NCBI GenBank assembly: GCA_025057245.1
Contig: JANWYC010000001.1
Span: 1-30,557 of the forward strand
Length of the DNA: 30,557 nucleotides
From: Aquificaceae bacterium
GTDB lineage: Bacteria; Aquificota; Aquificia; Aquificales; Aquificaceae
Direction of reading: 5' to 3'
Under the pieces are notes generated by a model. It ran no database searches. It saw only the letters and a program-made list of their open reading frames with translations, and was not told the DNA's origin. A program made the translations under genes and the position numbers. Shown here one piece after another: positions 15,442-23,196 of the stretch (the stretch's first letter is position 1; each line of letters opens with the position of its first letter).

Positions 15442-15585
15442 CTTAATCCTTCCATATATTTTATATTTTATTCTTACATACGTATCTTAGTATAGAAGTT
15501 TATCATAAAAATTTTTAAAAGCATAACTACTCTGGAATGTTTAAAGGTTATCCAGTATGCATAGCTCCCATTACTTAATAGTCAT
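15442..15585. other. AT-rich promoter region and flank of the IS remnant
   Basis: Very AT-rich sequence (15455-15515) includes TATAAA-like hexamers serving the minus-strand V4R operon. The bases adjoining 15586 may include the right end of the IS607-type element, where full elements encode the TnpB guide RNA. No gene is seen. Confidence 0.4.
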
Positions 15586-15897
15586 TCATTCAACCACCAG
15601 AACAGGTCTCGCAGGTAGAGGGACTATAGACTCCTCTATGAACCGTCTGAGAATGTTTTTAGCACCAACAATGTCCGCATCTTCTCGGTGTCCACATCGT
15701 AGGCATTTGAAAATGTCCCCATTGCAGTTCAACTTGTCCTGATAGCTACAGTTGGAACAAGTCCTGCTGGTGTATTGCGGAGAAACTGTGTGCCATTGAA
15801 CGCCGACTACCTCATCGCCTGTTTCCCCATCCTTAAACATCTGCCACGCCCTGCGGTAGCTTATGCCTATCTTTTTAGCCTAATTAGAAGGCTTCAT
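15586..15897 (-). pseudogene. Internally deleted IS607-type element: TnpA N-terminus fused to TnpB C-terminus
   Basis: A single frame from ATG 15895-15897 reads MKPSN, a TAG stop, then AKKIGISYRRAWQMFKDGE. This is the MerR-like helix-turn-helix of the IS607 serine recombinase TnpA. After TGDEVV it becomes the TnpB C-terminus: SPQYTSRTCSNCSYQDK, CLRCGHREDADIVGAKNIL (four-cysteine zinc ribbon and the RuvC-III Asp). About 1.5 kb that would encode the recombinase core and most of TnpB is missing, yet the frame is kept across the junction. The TAG is probably a mutated TGG. Translation could restart at Met 15840, giving 84 residues. It is not functional as a transposase. Confidence 0.8.
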
Positions 15898-16118
15898 AGG
15901 TAAAAAAATTATATAACAAACAACTATTTTTGTCGGAGTTTATCTATTTTGTCGAATGTTTGTAGCTGATACTCACACAGAGTGTAAATATTTTTTTCGC
16001 CTGCCTTTCCTTGAAGCACGACTTTTTGTGTCCTGTGTGTTATAGACTTTGTCCTCGTTGCCCTTGAAGTATTCAAAACATTCTAAGGTAGGGATACGAG
16101 GCAAACTCTCAGCAGATT

Positions 16119-16129
16119 TATACTATAAT
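16119..16129 (+). promoter_or_regulatory. Predicted -10 region of the O-antigen-ligase-like gene
   Basis: TATACTATAAT offers two overlapping hexamers, the second ending 14 bases before the ATG. No Shine-Dalgarno follows. The 220 bases upstream, back to the IS remnant, contain only AT-rich sequence with an imperfect direct repeat (CTATTTTTGTCG and CTATTTTGTCG at about 15926 and 15948). Confidence 0.4.
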
Positions 16130-16143
16130 TCTAAAACTTTGCC

Positions 16144-17301
16144 ATGCTGACAGGTTTGTTCGCAACTGCACTGATATCCATAACCCTGTTTGAGGCGGTA
16201 ATAATAATCCTTCTATTTTACGTGGCTTTCAAAGCCCTCAGAGAAAGGATAAGGTTTCATGGTTCCTTGCTCGTGCCTCTTGTTCTTCATGCAATAGTGG
16301 TTGTGTCCTCTACTCTTCTATTCCATCCATCACAGTTGGGAAAAGCTATAGAGAGAGGTGTTTTCCTTCTGGCTTATCCTTTTGGTGGTTTTCTTAAAGC
16401 AGACAGCAGAGCTCTGCTTGTTTTCAACTACTTTCTTGCTCTTGCTGGGCTTTTGTTCCTACCATTGACAATCTATAAGTTTTACAAAACCGGTCAGCCT
16501 GCCATGCTTTGGGGCGGGTGGTTTGAGGTGGGCACTTTTTACAGCATTTTTGCGGTTGCCAGCTTTTCTCTTTTCCTATACCACAGAAGACTTTTGTATT
16601 TGCTAATTTTGGTGCTGTTTGTAGGAACTGTGTTTATGACCATGAGAAGGTCGGCTATGTTAGGGCTTGCCTTTGCCCTTCTTGCCTTTGTGTTTTTACT
16701 CGGTAAAAAAGCATCAAAGAAAACCCTTCTGGCTGTGGTTTTTATACTCCTTACTGGCTTTGTTTTAAGTAGCCTAGTGCTTGTTAGGATAGATTTTAGG
16801 TACGCAACCCTTTATGAAGTGCTTACTTCTCAAAGAAGCCTTAACGAAGAAGCCCTTGACTTAATGCTCAGTGGGCGATGGCAGATAGCCAAGGCAGGCA
16901 TAGAGGTTGTAAAAAGGGACCTGCAAGAGGGCAACTGGCTTGAGCTTTTAATAGGACACGGCGTAAACTCGGGCTTTTACCTTGAGCCAAAAAGTCCCGT
17001 GGGAGGTATATACGAATCCGTACTTCCCCTATCTGAGTTTATAGAAAAAGGTCTTCTTGGGCTACTGGGCGTTTTGTGGGTCTATGTGGCATATGCTAAG
17101 TTTCTTCTGAAGTTTAGAATTCAGGGAAAGGAAGACTGCCTTCTTATGCCCTTACTCCTCTCCCTTGGTATACATCTGGTGGGTGCGGTTTTTACATTCT
17201 TCTGGGATGCCATGTTACCTCTGTTCCTTATTATGTTTAACCTCGTGGAAAGACTCAGGCTCGCACCACCAAGCGGTGAGCCTTACCAACCAGCTCGCTA
17301 A
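16144..17301 (+). CDS. O-antigen ligase/polymerase-like membrane protein
   Basis: The 385-residue polytopic protein has about 10 hydrophobic helices and a large loop in the C-terminal half, the layout of WaaL/Wzy enzymes that join or polymerise surface polysaccharide at the outer face of the inner membrane. Supporting segments are FMTMRRSAMLGLAFALL (conserved Arg before a helix), SGRWQIAKAGIEVV, LLIGHGVNSGFYLEP, and LPLSEFIEKGLLGLLG, which resembles the periplasmic-loop H/E pattern of Wzy_C proteins. No sugar-transferase genes adjoin it, so the glycan is unknown. Its last 47 bases overlap the convergent pyrD. Confidence 0.8.
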   Translation: MLTGLFATALISITLFEAVIIILLFYVAFKALRERIRFHGSLLVPLVLHAIVVVSSTLLFHPSQLGKAIERGVFLLAYPFGGFLKADSRALLVFNYFLALAGLLFLPLTIYKFYKTGQPAMLWGGWFEVGTFYSIFAVASFSLFLYHRRLLYLLILVLFVGTVFMTMRRSAMLGLAFALLAFVFLLGKKASKKTLLAVVFILLTGFVLSSLVLVRIDFRYATLYEVLTSQRSLNEEALDLMLSGRWQIAKAGIEVVKRDLQEGNWLELLIGHGVNSGFYLEPKSPVGGIYESVLPLSEFIEKGLLGLLGVLWVYVAYAKFLLKFRIQGKEDCLLMPLLLSLGIHLVGAVFTFFWDAMLPLFLIMFNLVERLRLAPPSGEPYQPAR

Positions 17302-18187
17302 AGCTGTTTATAGACCTGCTATGTAAATACTCGTCTATGCCCTCAACTATCTTCAGAGGTGCGTATGGGTCAAAGAAGTTTGCAGTTCCCACTTGCACGC
17401 AAGAAGCACCAGCCAATACATGCTGAAGGGCCGAGTCTGTGTCGTATATGCCACCAACGCCTACTATGGGAATAGACCATCCAAACTTGGAGAAGACCTC
17501 CCAGACCATGCGCACAGCCACTGGAAGTATTACAGGACCAGAAAGACCACCCATTAGAGTGGACAGCTCTGGAACTTGCCTTTTCACATCTATCTTCATT
17601 CCCAGAAGTGTGTTTATAAGCACAAGACCATCAGCACCAGCCTTTACGCATACCTCCGCATAAGAACTTATGTCACCAGTGTTAGGCGATAGTTTAACGA
17701 GCACTGGCTTTTTAACCTTTGCCTTAACCCTCTCCACGAGCCTTCCAAGAACCGCTTTGTCATGACCGAACAGCATACCGCCTTTCTTGACGTTAGGACA
17801 CGAGACGTTAAGCTCGTAGGCAACCACCTTCTCCGCACCCTCAAGAGCTATACAAACCTCCACATACTCCTCTTCAGTTTCACCAAAGACGTTGGCTATA
17901 AAGTGTGTGTCTATGTTTTTTATCTGAGGATAGATTTTTTCTAAAAAGCCTTCCACCCCCGGATTTTGAAGCCCAATGGAATTAAGCATACCACAAGGCG
18001 TCTCTGCTATACGCTCGGGTGCGTTGCCTTCTCTGGGTCTAAGGGATATGCCCTTTGTTACTACCGCTCCCAGCTTTGATACAGGGTAAAGCTCAAGAGC
18101 TTCCAGCCCATAACCAAAAGTGCCAGAGGCAACCCATACAGGGTTTTTAAACTTTACACCAAAAAGCTCTACAGAAAGCTCAGGCAC
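17255..18187 (-). CDS. pyrD: Dihydroorotate dehydrogenase, class 1B catalytic subunit
   Basis: It oxidises dihydroorotate to orotate with FMN in pyrimidine synthesis. Class 1 is shown by the soluble N-terminus (MPELSVELFGVKFKNPVWVA) and by a cysteine as catalytic base, Cys130 in ELNVSCPNVKKGG; class 2 would use serine. Other motifs are ASGTFGYG, CGMLNSIGLQNPG, PVLVKLSPN and GVGGIYDTDSA. Class 1B enzymes work with the PyrK electron-transfer subunit, which is not in this window. The 310 residues are normal. It overlaps the SDR gene by 8 bases and is the last gene of the tat operon. Confidence 0.95.
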   Translation of the reverse strand: MPELSVELFGVKFKNPVWVASGTFGYGLEALELYPVSKLGAVVTKGISLRPREGNAPERIAETPCGMLNSIGLQNPGVEGFLEKIYPQIKNIDTHFIANVFGETEEEYVEVCIALEGAEKVVAYELNVSCPNVKKGGMLFGHDKAVLGRLVERVKAKVKKPVLVKLSPNTGDISSYAEVCVKAGADGLVLINTLLGMKIDVKRQVPELSTLMGGLSGPVILPVAVRMVWEVFSKFGWSIPIVGVGGIYDTDSALQHVLAGASCVQVGTANFFDPYAPLKIVEGIDEYLHSRSINSFSELVGKAHRLVVRA

Positions 18188-19121
18188 GCGTTAACCTCCT
18201 AAACCCTTCCAAGCTCCAGCTAAGGGAACTCTCGTAAGGTATAGGCTCTCTTCCACAGAGCTCTTCTACGCCCCTCGGCTGAGCATCCACATCAAGACCG
18301 CAAACATTATCCCTCCACATCATCAGCATTTGGTCTGAGCTAAAAGGTGGAGTGGGTAGAAGCCTTTCCAGAACCAGACCTCCAGCGTACATAAGACCCT
18401 TTGGAACGGGCAGGAAAATAACCTTCCTACTCCATGCGTTGAATATATCTTGCAAAAGTCCTTTAAAGCTAATCCTTCTGTCTCCACAGAGCTCGTAGGT
18501 TTTTCCGTCGCTTTCGGTCAAAGTTAGAGCTCTAACAAAAGCCTGAGCCACATCTCTAACATCCACAGGCTGGAAAAGGTATGAACCACCATCGGGAAGA
18601 GCCATAACTCTTAAAAACTTTGTAATGTGCCATAGGTCTTGGAAGAGTTTCTGCTCTGGACCAAGTATGAGAGAAGGTCTGATTATGGTGTATGTAAGAC
18701 CTGACCTTTTGAGCTCCTCCTCCGCCATGTGCTTGGTGCGATGATACATGGAGGGCGCATCCCTGTGAGTGCCTAAGGAGCTCATGTGGACCACCTTTTT
18801 TACTCCGTATTCCCTTGCAACTTCGTACAGGTTCTTTGAGTAGACGTAGTGAACCTTCATAAAAGTCTGCCCTTTCCTCCTGTCTTCAAGAAGGATGCCT
18901 ATGAGATGTATTAGAAAGTCTGAGGCAAATTCCTCAAAAGCTTTTTTAAGGGATGTTTTATCCTCAAAGTCTACTTTGTATGCCTTTACCGACTCCCCTA
19001 TGACTTTAACAGCCTTGTTAACATCCCTTACCAAACAGCCCACTTGGTAGTTTTGGGAAATTAGTTCTCTTGCCACATACCTTCCCACAAAACCCGTCGC
19101 ACCCGTTAAAAGCACCTTCAT
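18180..19121 (-). CDS. NAD(P)-binding SDR, NDUFA9-like subgroup
   Basis: The 313 residues form an atypical short-chain dehydrogenase. The N-terminal nucleotide motif is GATGFVGRYVARELI (7-21), and a YHRTK motif (Tyr-x3-Lys) lies near 129-133, followed by YTIIRPSLILGPEQ. The set resembles the complex I NDUFA9-like family, whose members bind NAD(P)H without a clear catalytic job or act as nucleoside-diphosphate-sugar epimerases. It overlaps tatC upstream (4 bases) and pyrD downstream (8 bases), so it is certainly part of the same transcript. The function remains open. Confidence 0.85.
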   Translation of the reverse strand: MKVLLTGATGFVGRYVARELISQNYQVGCLVRDVNKAVKVIGESVKAYKVDFEDKTSLKKAFEEFASDFLIHLIGILLEDRRKGQTFMKVHYVYSKNLYEVAREYGVKKVVHMSSLGTHRDAPSMYHRTKHMAEEELKRSGLTYTIIRPSLILGPEQKLFQDLWHITKFLRVMALPDGGSYLFQPVDVRDVAQAFVRALTLTESDGKTYELCGDRRISFKGLLQDIFNAWSRKVIFLPVPKGLMYAGGLVLERLLPTPPFSSDQMLMMWRDNVCGLDVDAQPRGVEELCGREPIPYESSLSWSLEGFRRLTRA

Positions 19122-19876
19122 GCTCCTGCCTCCGCTATTGCCTTTTCTTTACCCTTTTTCCTTCCCAGCCTGCCCACAAGGAGGGACAACTCGTAGAGCA
19201 ATATGAGAGGTATAGCCATAAGCACCTGAGTAGTCACATCTGGGGCTATAAGAGCGCCCACCACAAAGGCGATGACAATAAAATACTTTCTAAAAGCTTT
19301 TAACTGTTGCTCTGTAACTATGCCAGCTCTCTGCAGGAGAAAGATAACCACTGGAAGCTCAAAGGCTAACCCAAAACCCACTATCATCTTCAGAAGGAAA
19401 GAGATGTAAAGGTTCACTGAGAGGAAGGGCGTAGCCTGAAGCTGTGAAAGACCTATACCAATTAAAAACCTCAAAGCCATGGGAAGGGCTAAAAAGTAAG
19501 AAAAGGCACCCCCCGTAAGGAAGAGAGCGATGGAGAAAAAGGTAATGGGAAAAACCAGTCTTTTCTCCTTAGGGTAGAGAGCTGGTTCTACGAACCTCCA
19601 GATTTGATACAAGATTACTGGAGAAGAGAGTATAAAACCGAAGACTATGGATATTTTTAGCAGTATAAAAAGAGGCTCTGTCGGAGACAAAGTAACCAGC
19701 TCCACCTTTGGGTAAGACCTCCTAACTGGTTCTTTTAGTATTTCAAAAATGATGCTGGCAAAGTAAAAGGCAACGCCCGTTCCGAGAAGGAAGGCTATTA
19801 TGGACTTAATCAGCCTGCTTCTTAGCTCCCTCAGATGCTCCGTCAGAGGCATCTTTGGAAGTTTCTGACTCTCCAT
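19118..19876 (-). CDS. tatC: Sec-independent translocase subunit TatC
   Basis: TatC is the multispanning receptor for twin-arginine signal peptides. The 252 residues contain six membrane helices and the hallmark N-terminal MPLTEHLRELRSRLI, the first-loop SPTEPLFILLKIS, and FGLAFELPVVIFLL. The ATG at 19876 is chosen because AGGAGG lies upstream (about 19892-19897); Met9 is an alternative at 19852 with no binding site. With the upstream start the gene overlaps tatB by 71 bases in another frame, so TatB and TatC synthesis is tightly linked. Confidence 0.95.
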   Translation of the reverse strand: MESQKLPKMPLTEHLRELRSRLIKSIIAFLLGTGVAFYFASIIFEILKEPVRRSYPKVELVTLSPTEPLFILLKISIVFGFILSSPVILYQIWRFVEPALYPKEKRLVFPITFFSIALFLTGGAFSYFLALPMALRFLIGIGLSQLQATPFLSVNLYISFLLKMIVGFGLAFELPVVIFLLQRAGIVTEQQLKAFRKYFIVIAFVVGALIAPDVTTQVLMAIPLILLYELSLLVGRLGRKKGKEKAIAEAGA

Positions 19877-20135
19877 CGTTCTTGTTCACCTCCTGAGGCT
19901 TTTCTTCTTGTGATGTTTCGTATTGTATAGGCTCTTCCACTTTAGGAAGCTCTCTACTCTGCTCATCTATCTTCCTACTAATGTTCTCCAGATACAGCTG
20001 ATATCTTAGCTCATCCCATGTCTCTCTTATCTTACGCAAGAACTCTCCCAGTTTTGTAGCCACTTCTATCATCTTCTCTGGTCCGAGGAATATGAAGGCT
20101 ATGGCGAGTATTACTAAAAGTTCTGGAAAATCCAT
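19806..20135 (-). CDS. tatB: Twin-arginine translocase subunit TatA/TatB
   Basis: The 109 residues start with a short membrane helix MDFPELLVILAIAFIFLGP, then an amphipathic helix (EKMIEVATKLGEFLRKI) and a long charged tail. The FLGPEKM and the Glu after the periplasmic N-terminus resemble TatB more than TatA, which usually has FGxxKLP. The acidic/Lys C-terminal tail is encoded in the stretch that overlaps tatC. A small leader ORF ends 3 bases upstream. No Shine-Dalgarno lies right before the ATG, so translation may depend on termination and restart from that leader. Confidence 0.9.
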   Translation of the reverse strand: MDFPELLVILAIAFIFLGPEKMIEVATKLGEFLRKIRETWDELRYQLYLENISRKIDEQSRELPKVEEPIQYETSQEEKPQEVNKNDGESETSKDASDGASEGAKKQAD

Positions 20136-20138
20136 GGT

Positions 20139-20207
20139 TTACACGCTCCAATCACGTTTAAACACTGTTTTATAGGCTTGCTCGAGCGTCCAGCTGGCTT
20201 TTTTCAC
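20139..20207 (-). CDS. Candidate 22-residue leader peptide ahead of tatB
   Basis: A GTG start (20205-20207) follows a perfect AGGAGGT (20214-20220) at 6-base spacing, itself about 10 bases after a TATACT hexamer. The frame begins KKASWTLEQAYK, ends FKRDWSV and stops 3 bases before the tatB ATG. The close spacing suggests translational coupling. Two Trp and four Lys codons in 22 leave room for an attenuation role, but that is speculation. The family is unknown. Confidence 0.45.
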   Translation of the reverse strand: MKKASWTLEQAYKTVFKRDWSV

Positions 20208-20226
20208 TTTCAAACCTCCTAAGGTA

Positions 20227-20311
20227 TATAGTATAAAACCATACGAGCTCACCTGATGGTTTGACCGCACGCTAAAGCTCTCACGATTCAACCGCAGGTG
20301 TTCTATTAGAC
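20227..20311 (-). repeat. Shared promoter-region repeat, copy D
   Basis: GTTTTATACTATA (minus strand, 20227-20239) includes the tat -10 TATACT (20230-20235). GTGAGAGCTTT (20274-20284) lies 34 bases upstream. The same two strings with a 33-base gap occur near 4076-4132. Further upstream, minus-strand GTCTAATAGAACACCTGCGG (20292-20311) partly resembles the left module of repeats A-C. The herA promoter lies on the other side. Confidence 0.4.
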
Positions 20312-20363
20312 GGAGCTTATCCTACTCCGCATTTTACTTTTGGGCTTATACTTATATGTAGAT

Positions 20364-22013
20364 ATGAGAGTGGGTATAGTTCTTGGAACGAAGCCTATTA
20401 GTCCATTAGAGTTCTGGGTGGGTGTGGAAGGTGGTAACGTGGTTCAGCTGGACGATGTGTTCTACGCAGTGAGTAACTCGGGAGGTTATGAGGTTAAGTA
20501 TTACGGAGTGGTAAGCGAGGTTTACAAATATCTCGAGGGTGCGGAGTTTGTCTACGATGCGCACTTGGTAAACAAGGGTCTAATACCAGTAAACATAGCC
20601 TATATAGCTAAGTTAAGCGTAACCAGGATAGAGCCTGAAGTTTTCTCACCTCCCTCTCCGGGTGATGCGGTATACAGAGCAACTGGAAGGGAGTTTGAAA
20701 GAGCTCTCTACTACGACCAGATGAAGGAAAAGATACCCGCAGGCATAGACAGGAACGGCAACGTGGTCTATGTAAACTACCATTTTATAAGCGGTGTGGA
20801 AGGCGCTCACGTGAGCATTTCTGGCATGTCTGGTATAGCCACCAAGACTTCTTACGCCCTTTTCTTGCTCTACTCAATCCTCGATAAGGCAGGGGATAAA
20901 GATAGAGTTCATGGCATCATATTCAACGTAAAGGGAAAGGACCTGCTTTGGATTGACAAGAAAAACAAAATACTTAGTCAAGAGGACAAAAAGGTTTACG
21001 AGCTTATGGGTCTTAAAGCAGAACCCTTTAAGTCTGTTACCTTTTATGTGCCACCCTCCCCCATAGACCCCAAAACGCCAGACTGTGAAAGGCTTGATGG
21101 TCAGGTTTCATCCTTCTATTGGAGTATGAGAGAGTTTGCGGAGGAAGGTCTAATAAGGTTTATGTTCACCGAAGGAGAAGACGGCGTCTCCAACATACAC
21201 TACGTGATAGACAGGGTAGCCAACAAGCTCTACACCTTAGCTCAAAATAGCCCAGAGGGTCGCCTGTTGGACGACTACTCAACGGACATAGAAGACCTGT
21301 GGGACTTGGAAAGGCGTTTGGAGGATGCAATCAGAGACAGAGAGCAAAACAAGAGCTCTGAGCTATACAGAGGCTGGTTCGGGGATGCCCAGCTACAAAC
21401 CGCTTACGCCTTCTTCAGAAGGTTTAGCAGGGCATGTCAGCATGTGGGTAGGCTGGTAAGAACTTCTTCTCAGCCACCCAGGTGGGAAGACAACAGGCTC
21501 TCAGTGGTGGACATAAGCGGTTTACACAGCATAGGCAAGATGTTCGTAGTGGGTGCCATACTTAAGAAGGTCTTTCGCCACAAGGAGAACATAGGCAAGC
21601 CTTACCCTAAAGTTTTTGTGGTTCTTGACGAGTTAAATAAATACGCACCTAAGGAGGGCTGGAGCCCTATAAAGGATGTGGTGCTGGACATCGCAGAAAG
21701 AGGGAGGAGTTTAGGCGTGATACTTATAGGAGCTCAGCAGACTGCCAGCGAGGTGGAGAAAAGAGTTGTAGCCAACTCCGCTCTTAAGGTGCTTGGTAGG
21801 ATGGACTCCAGTGAGGTGCTGGGTAAAGAATACGAATACCTAACTGGCAACTTTAAACAGAGGGCTATTATGCTGAAAAAGGGTAGTATGATACTCTACC
21901 AGCCAGATATACCCAGCCCCCTTATAGTTAGGTTTCCCAAGCCTGCGTGGGCTACAAGATACTCAGAAGTGGAGGAAGAGGTTCATGTTCCTGAGGATTT
22001 TAGTAATTTTTAG
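20364..22013 (+). CDS. HerA-like hexameric ATPase (FtsK/HerA superfamily, DUF87)
   Basis: A 549-residue ATP-binding protein related to HerA DNA translocases. The N-terminal about 120 residues look like a HAS-barrel. The P-loop is GMSGIATKTS (154-163, with Lys161), a non-canonical Walker A; the Walker B is VFVVLDELNKYAP (Asp422-Glu423). It is followed by the sensor region ILIGAQQTASEVEKRV and VLGRMDSSEV. Archaeal HerA works with NurA nuclease in DNA end resection; no nurA is next to it here. The frame extends 8 codons upstream (TTG 20340), but ATG 20364 gives the natural N-terminus, with TATACT at 20347-20352 and no Shine-Dalgarno. Its end overlaps the amidase gene by 29 bases. Confidence 0.85.
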   Translation: MRVGIVLGTKPISPLEFWVGVEGGNVVQLDDVFYAVSNSGGYEVKYYGVVSEVYKYLEGAEFVYDAHLVNKGLIPVNIAYIAKLSVTRIEPEVFSPPSPGDAVYRATGREFERALYYDQMKEKIPAGIDRNGNVVYVNYHFISGVEGAHVSISGMSGIATKTSYALFLLYSILDKAGDKDRVHGIIFNVKGKDLLWIDKKNKILSQEDKKVYELMGLKAEPFKSVTFYVPPSPIDPKTPDCERLDGQVSSFYWSMREFAEEGLIRFMFTEGEDGVSNIHYVIDRVANKLYTLAQNSPEGRLLDDYSTDIEDLWDLERRLEDAIRDREQNKSSELYRGWFGDAQLQTAYAFFRRFSRACQHVGRLVRTSSQPPRWEDNRLSVVDISGLHSIGKMFVVGAILKKVFRHKENIGKPYPKVFVVLDELNKYAPKEGWSPIKDVVLDIAERGRSLGVILIGAQQTASEVEKRVVANSALKVLGRMDSSEVLGKEYEYLTGNFKQRAIMLKKGSMILYQPDIPSPLIVRFPKPAWATRYSEVEEEVHVPEDFSNF

Positions 22014-23196
22014 CCTGCTGTTGGGTATAAGCTACGCCCAGAATGCACTGGTTAGAGTGGGCAAGTATCCTGACAAGGAAAGGATAGTCCTCCAGCTGGG
22101 AAAGAATGCGGATTACAAGGTCTATACCCTTGAATCTCCAAAAAGAATAGTGGTGGATGTGTTTGAACAGCTATCCGTGGATTTACCAAGCTGGTTGCAG
22201 GCACGCGTGGGAAGGCATCCGTGGGGAACAAGGGTGGTCTTTGAGAAAAACTTTGAGAGTATAAAAGCCTTCTCACTTCAGGAACCTTTCAGGATAGTCA
22301 TAGACCTTTACTTTAAGAGAGAGATGGAAACTCAAACCGCAAAGGGTAGCGATGATGAGCTCATAGAGATAATTGACCCAGTCTTTGTAAGAATTGTTAG
22401 AGAGTCTGGAAGCTCGCAGAGAAGGTTGGTTAACGAAGTAAAAGGTGGGCAGGTGATAACTCAAAGAAGGGTGGTGGTTATTGACCCGGGACATGGAGGA
22501 CATGACCCTGGAGCCATAGGCTTTAACGGCATAAGAGAAAAGGACGTGGTGCTTTCCATAGGTAAAAGGCTTGCCAAACTTCTTCAGGAGGATGGGCGCT
22601 TTATAGTGATAATGACAAGAAGTAAGGACGAGTTTATACCACTTCAGGAAAGAGCGAACATAGCCATTAGAAACAGGGCGGACCTTTTCATTAGCCTGCA
22701 CGCAGACGCCCACCCTCAAAAACTACCAGACGCCAGAGGCACCACCATTTTTGCCATATCTTCTGAGGCAGCCCAGAAAAGAAGACAGCACATAGTAAAC
22801 AGCGAGCAATATGCCAGGCTTATCTTTGGAAAGTCTGACATACCCACATCCGCAAGAGTGGTTTTAGCGGACCTTGCCATGGATGTGACGCTTAACGAGA
22901 GCTTGGTCTTTGGCAAAAGTCTGGCAAAGTCCATAAGGAAGGAACTTGGTAGAGACGTGCACTTTAGGGGCATACAGAGAGCTGGTTTTGCAGTTTTAAA
23001 AACGCCTGGCATACCTTCCCTTCTTGTTGAAGTAGGCTTTATGACAAACCCTCAGGAAGCTGTCATGATGTCTGATGCCAGTTTTCAGGAAGAGTTTGCA
23101 AGGGCTGTGTACCTTGCCATAGTGGAATACTTTTTCCCAAGCAATAAAAAGGTCACTTCAGGTGGAAAAGCTTATGCAGTTGCGGGAGAACCCTAA
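21985..23196 (+). CDS. N-acetylmuramoyl-L-alanine amidase, AMIN + Amidase_3
   Basis: It cleaves the amide bond between muramic acid and the peptide stem, usually for cell separation. The 403 residues have a signal peptide (MFLRILVIFSLLLGISYAQ), an AMIN domain (about 25-110, RIVVDVFEQ) that targets peptidoglycan, and a zinc amidase domain beginning VVVIDPGHGGHDPGA (first zinc His). The later motifs RADLFISLHADAH (second zinc His) and SLLVEVGFMTNPQEA (catalytic Glu) are intact. This is the AmiC layout. It starts inside the HerA gene and overlaps convergent queE by 44 bases. Confidence 0.94.
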   Translation: MFLRILVIFSLLLGISYAQNALVRVGKYPDKERIVLQLGKNADYKVYTLESPKRIVVDVFEQLSVDLPSWLQARVGRHPWGTRVVFEKNFESIKAFSLQEPFRIVIDLYFKREMETQTAKGSDDELIEIIDPVFVRIVRESGSSQRRLVNEVKGGQVITQRRVVVIDPGHGGHDPGAIGFNGIREKDVVLSIGKRLAKLLQEDGRFIVIMTRSKDEFIPLQERANIAIRNRADLFISLHADAHPQKLPDARGTTIFAISSEAAQKRRQHIVNSEQYARLIFGKSDIPTSARVVLADLAMDVTLNESLVFGKSLAKSIRKELGRDVHFRGIQRAGFAVLKTPGIPSLLVEVGFMTNPQEAVMMSDASFQEEFARAVYLAIVEYFFPSNKKVTSGGKAYAVAGEP

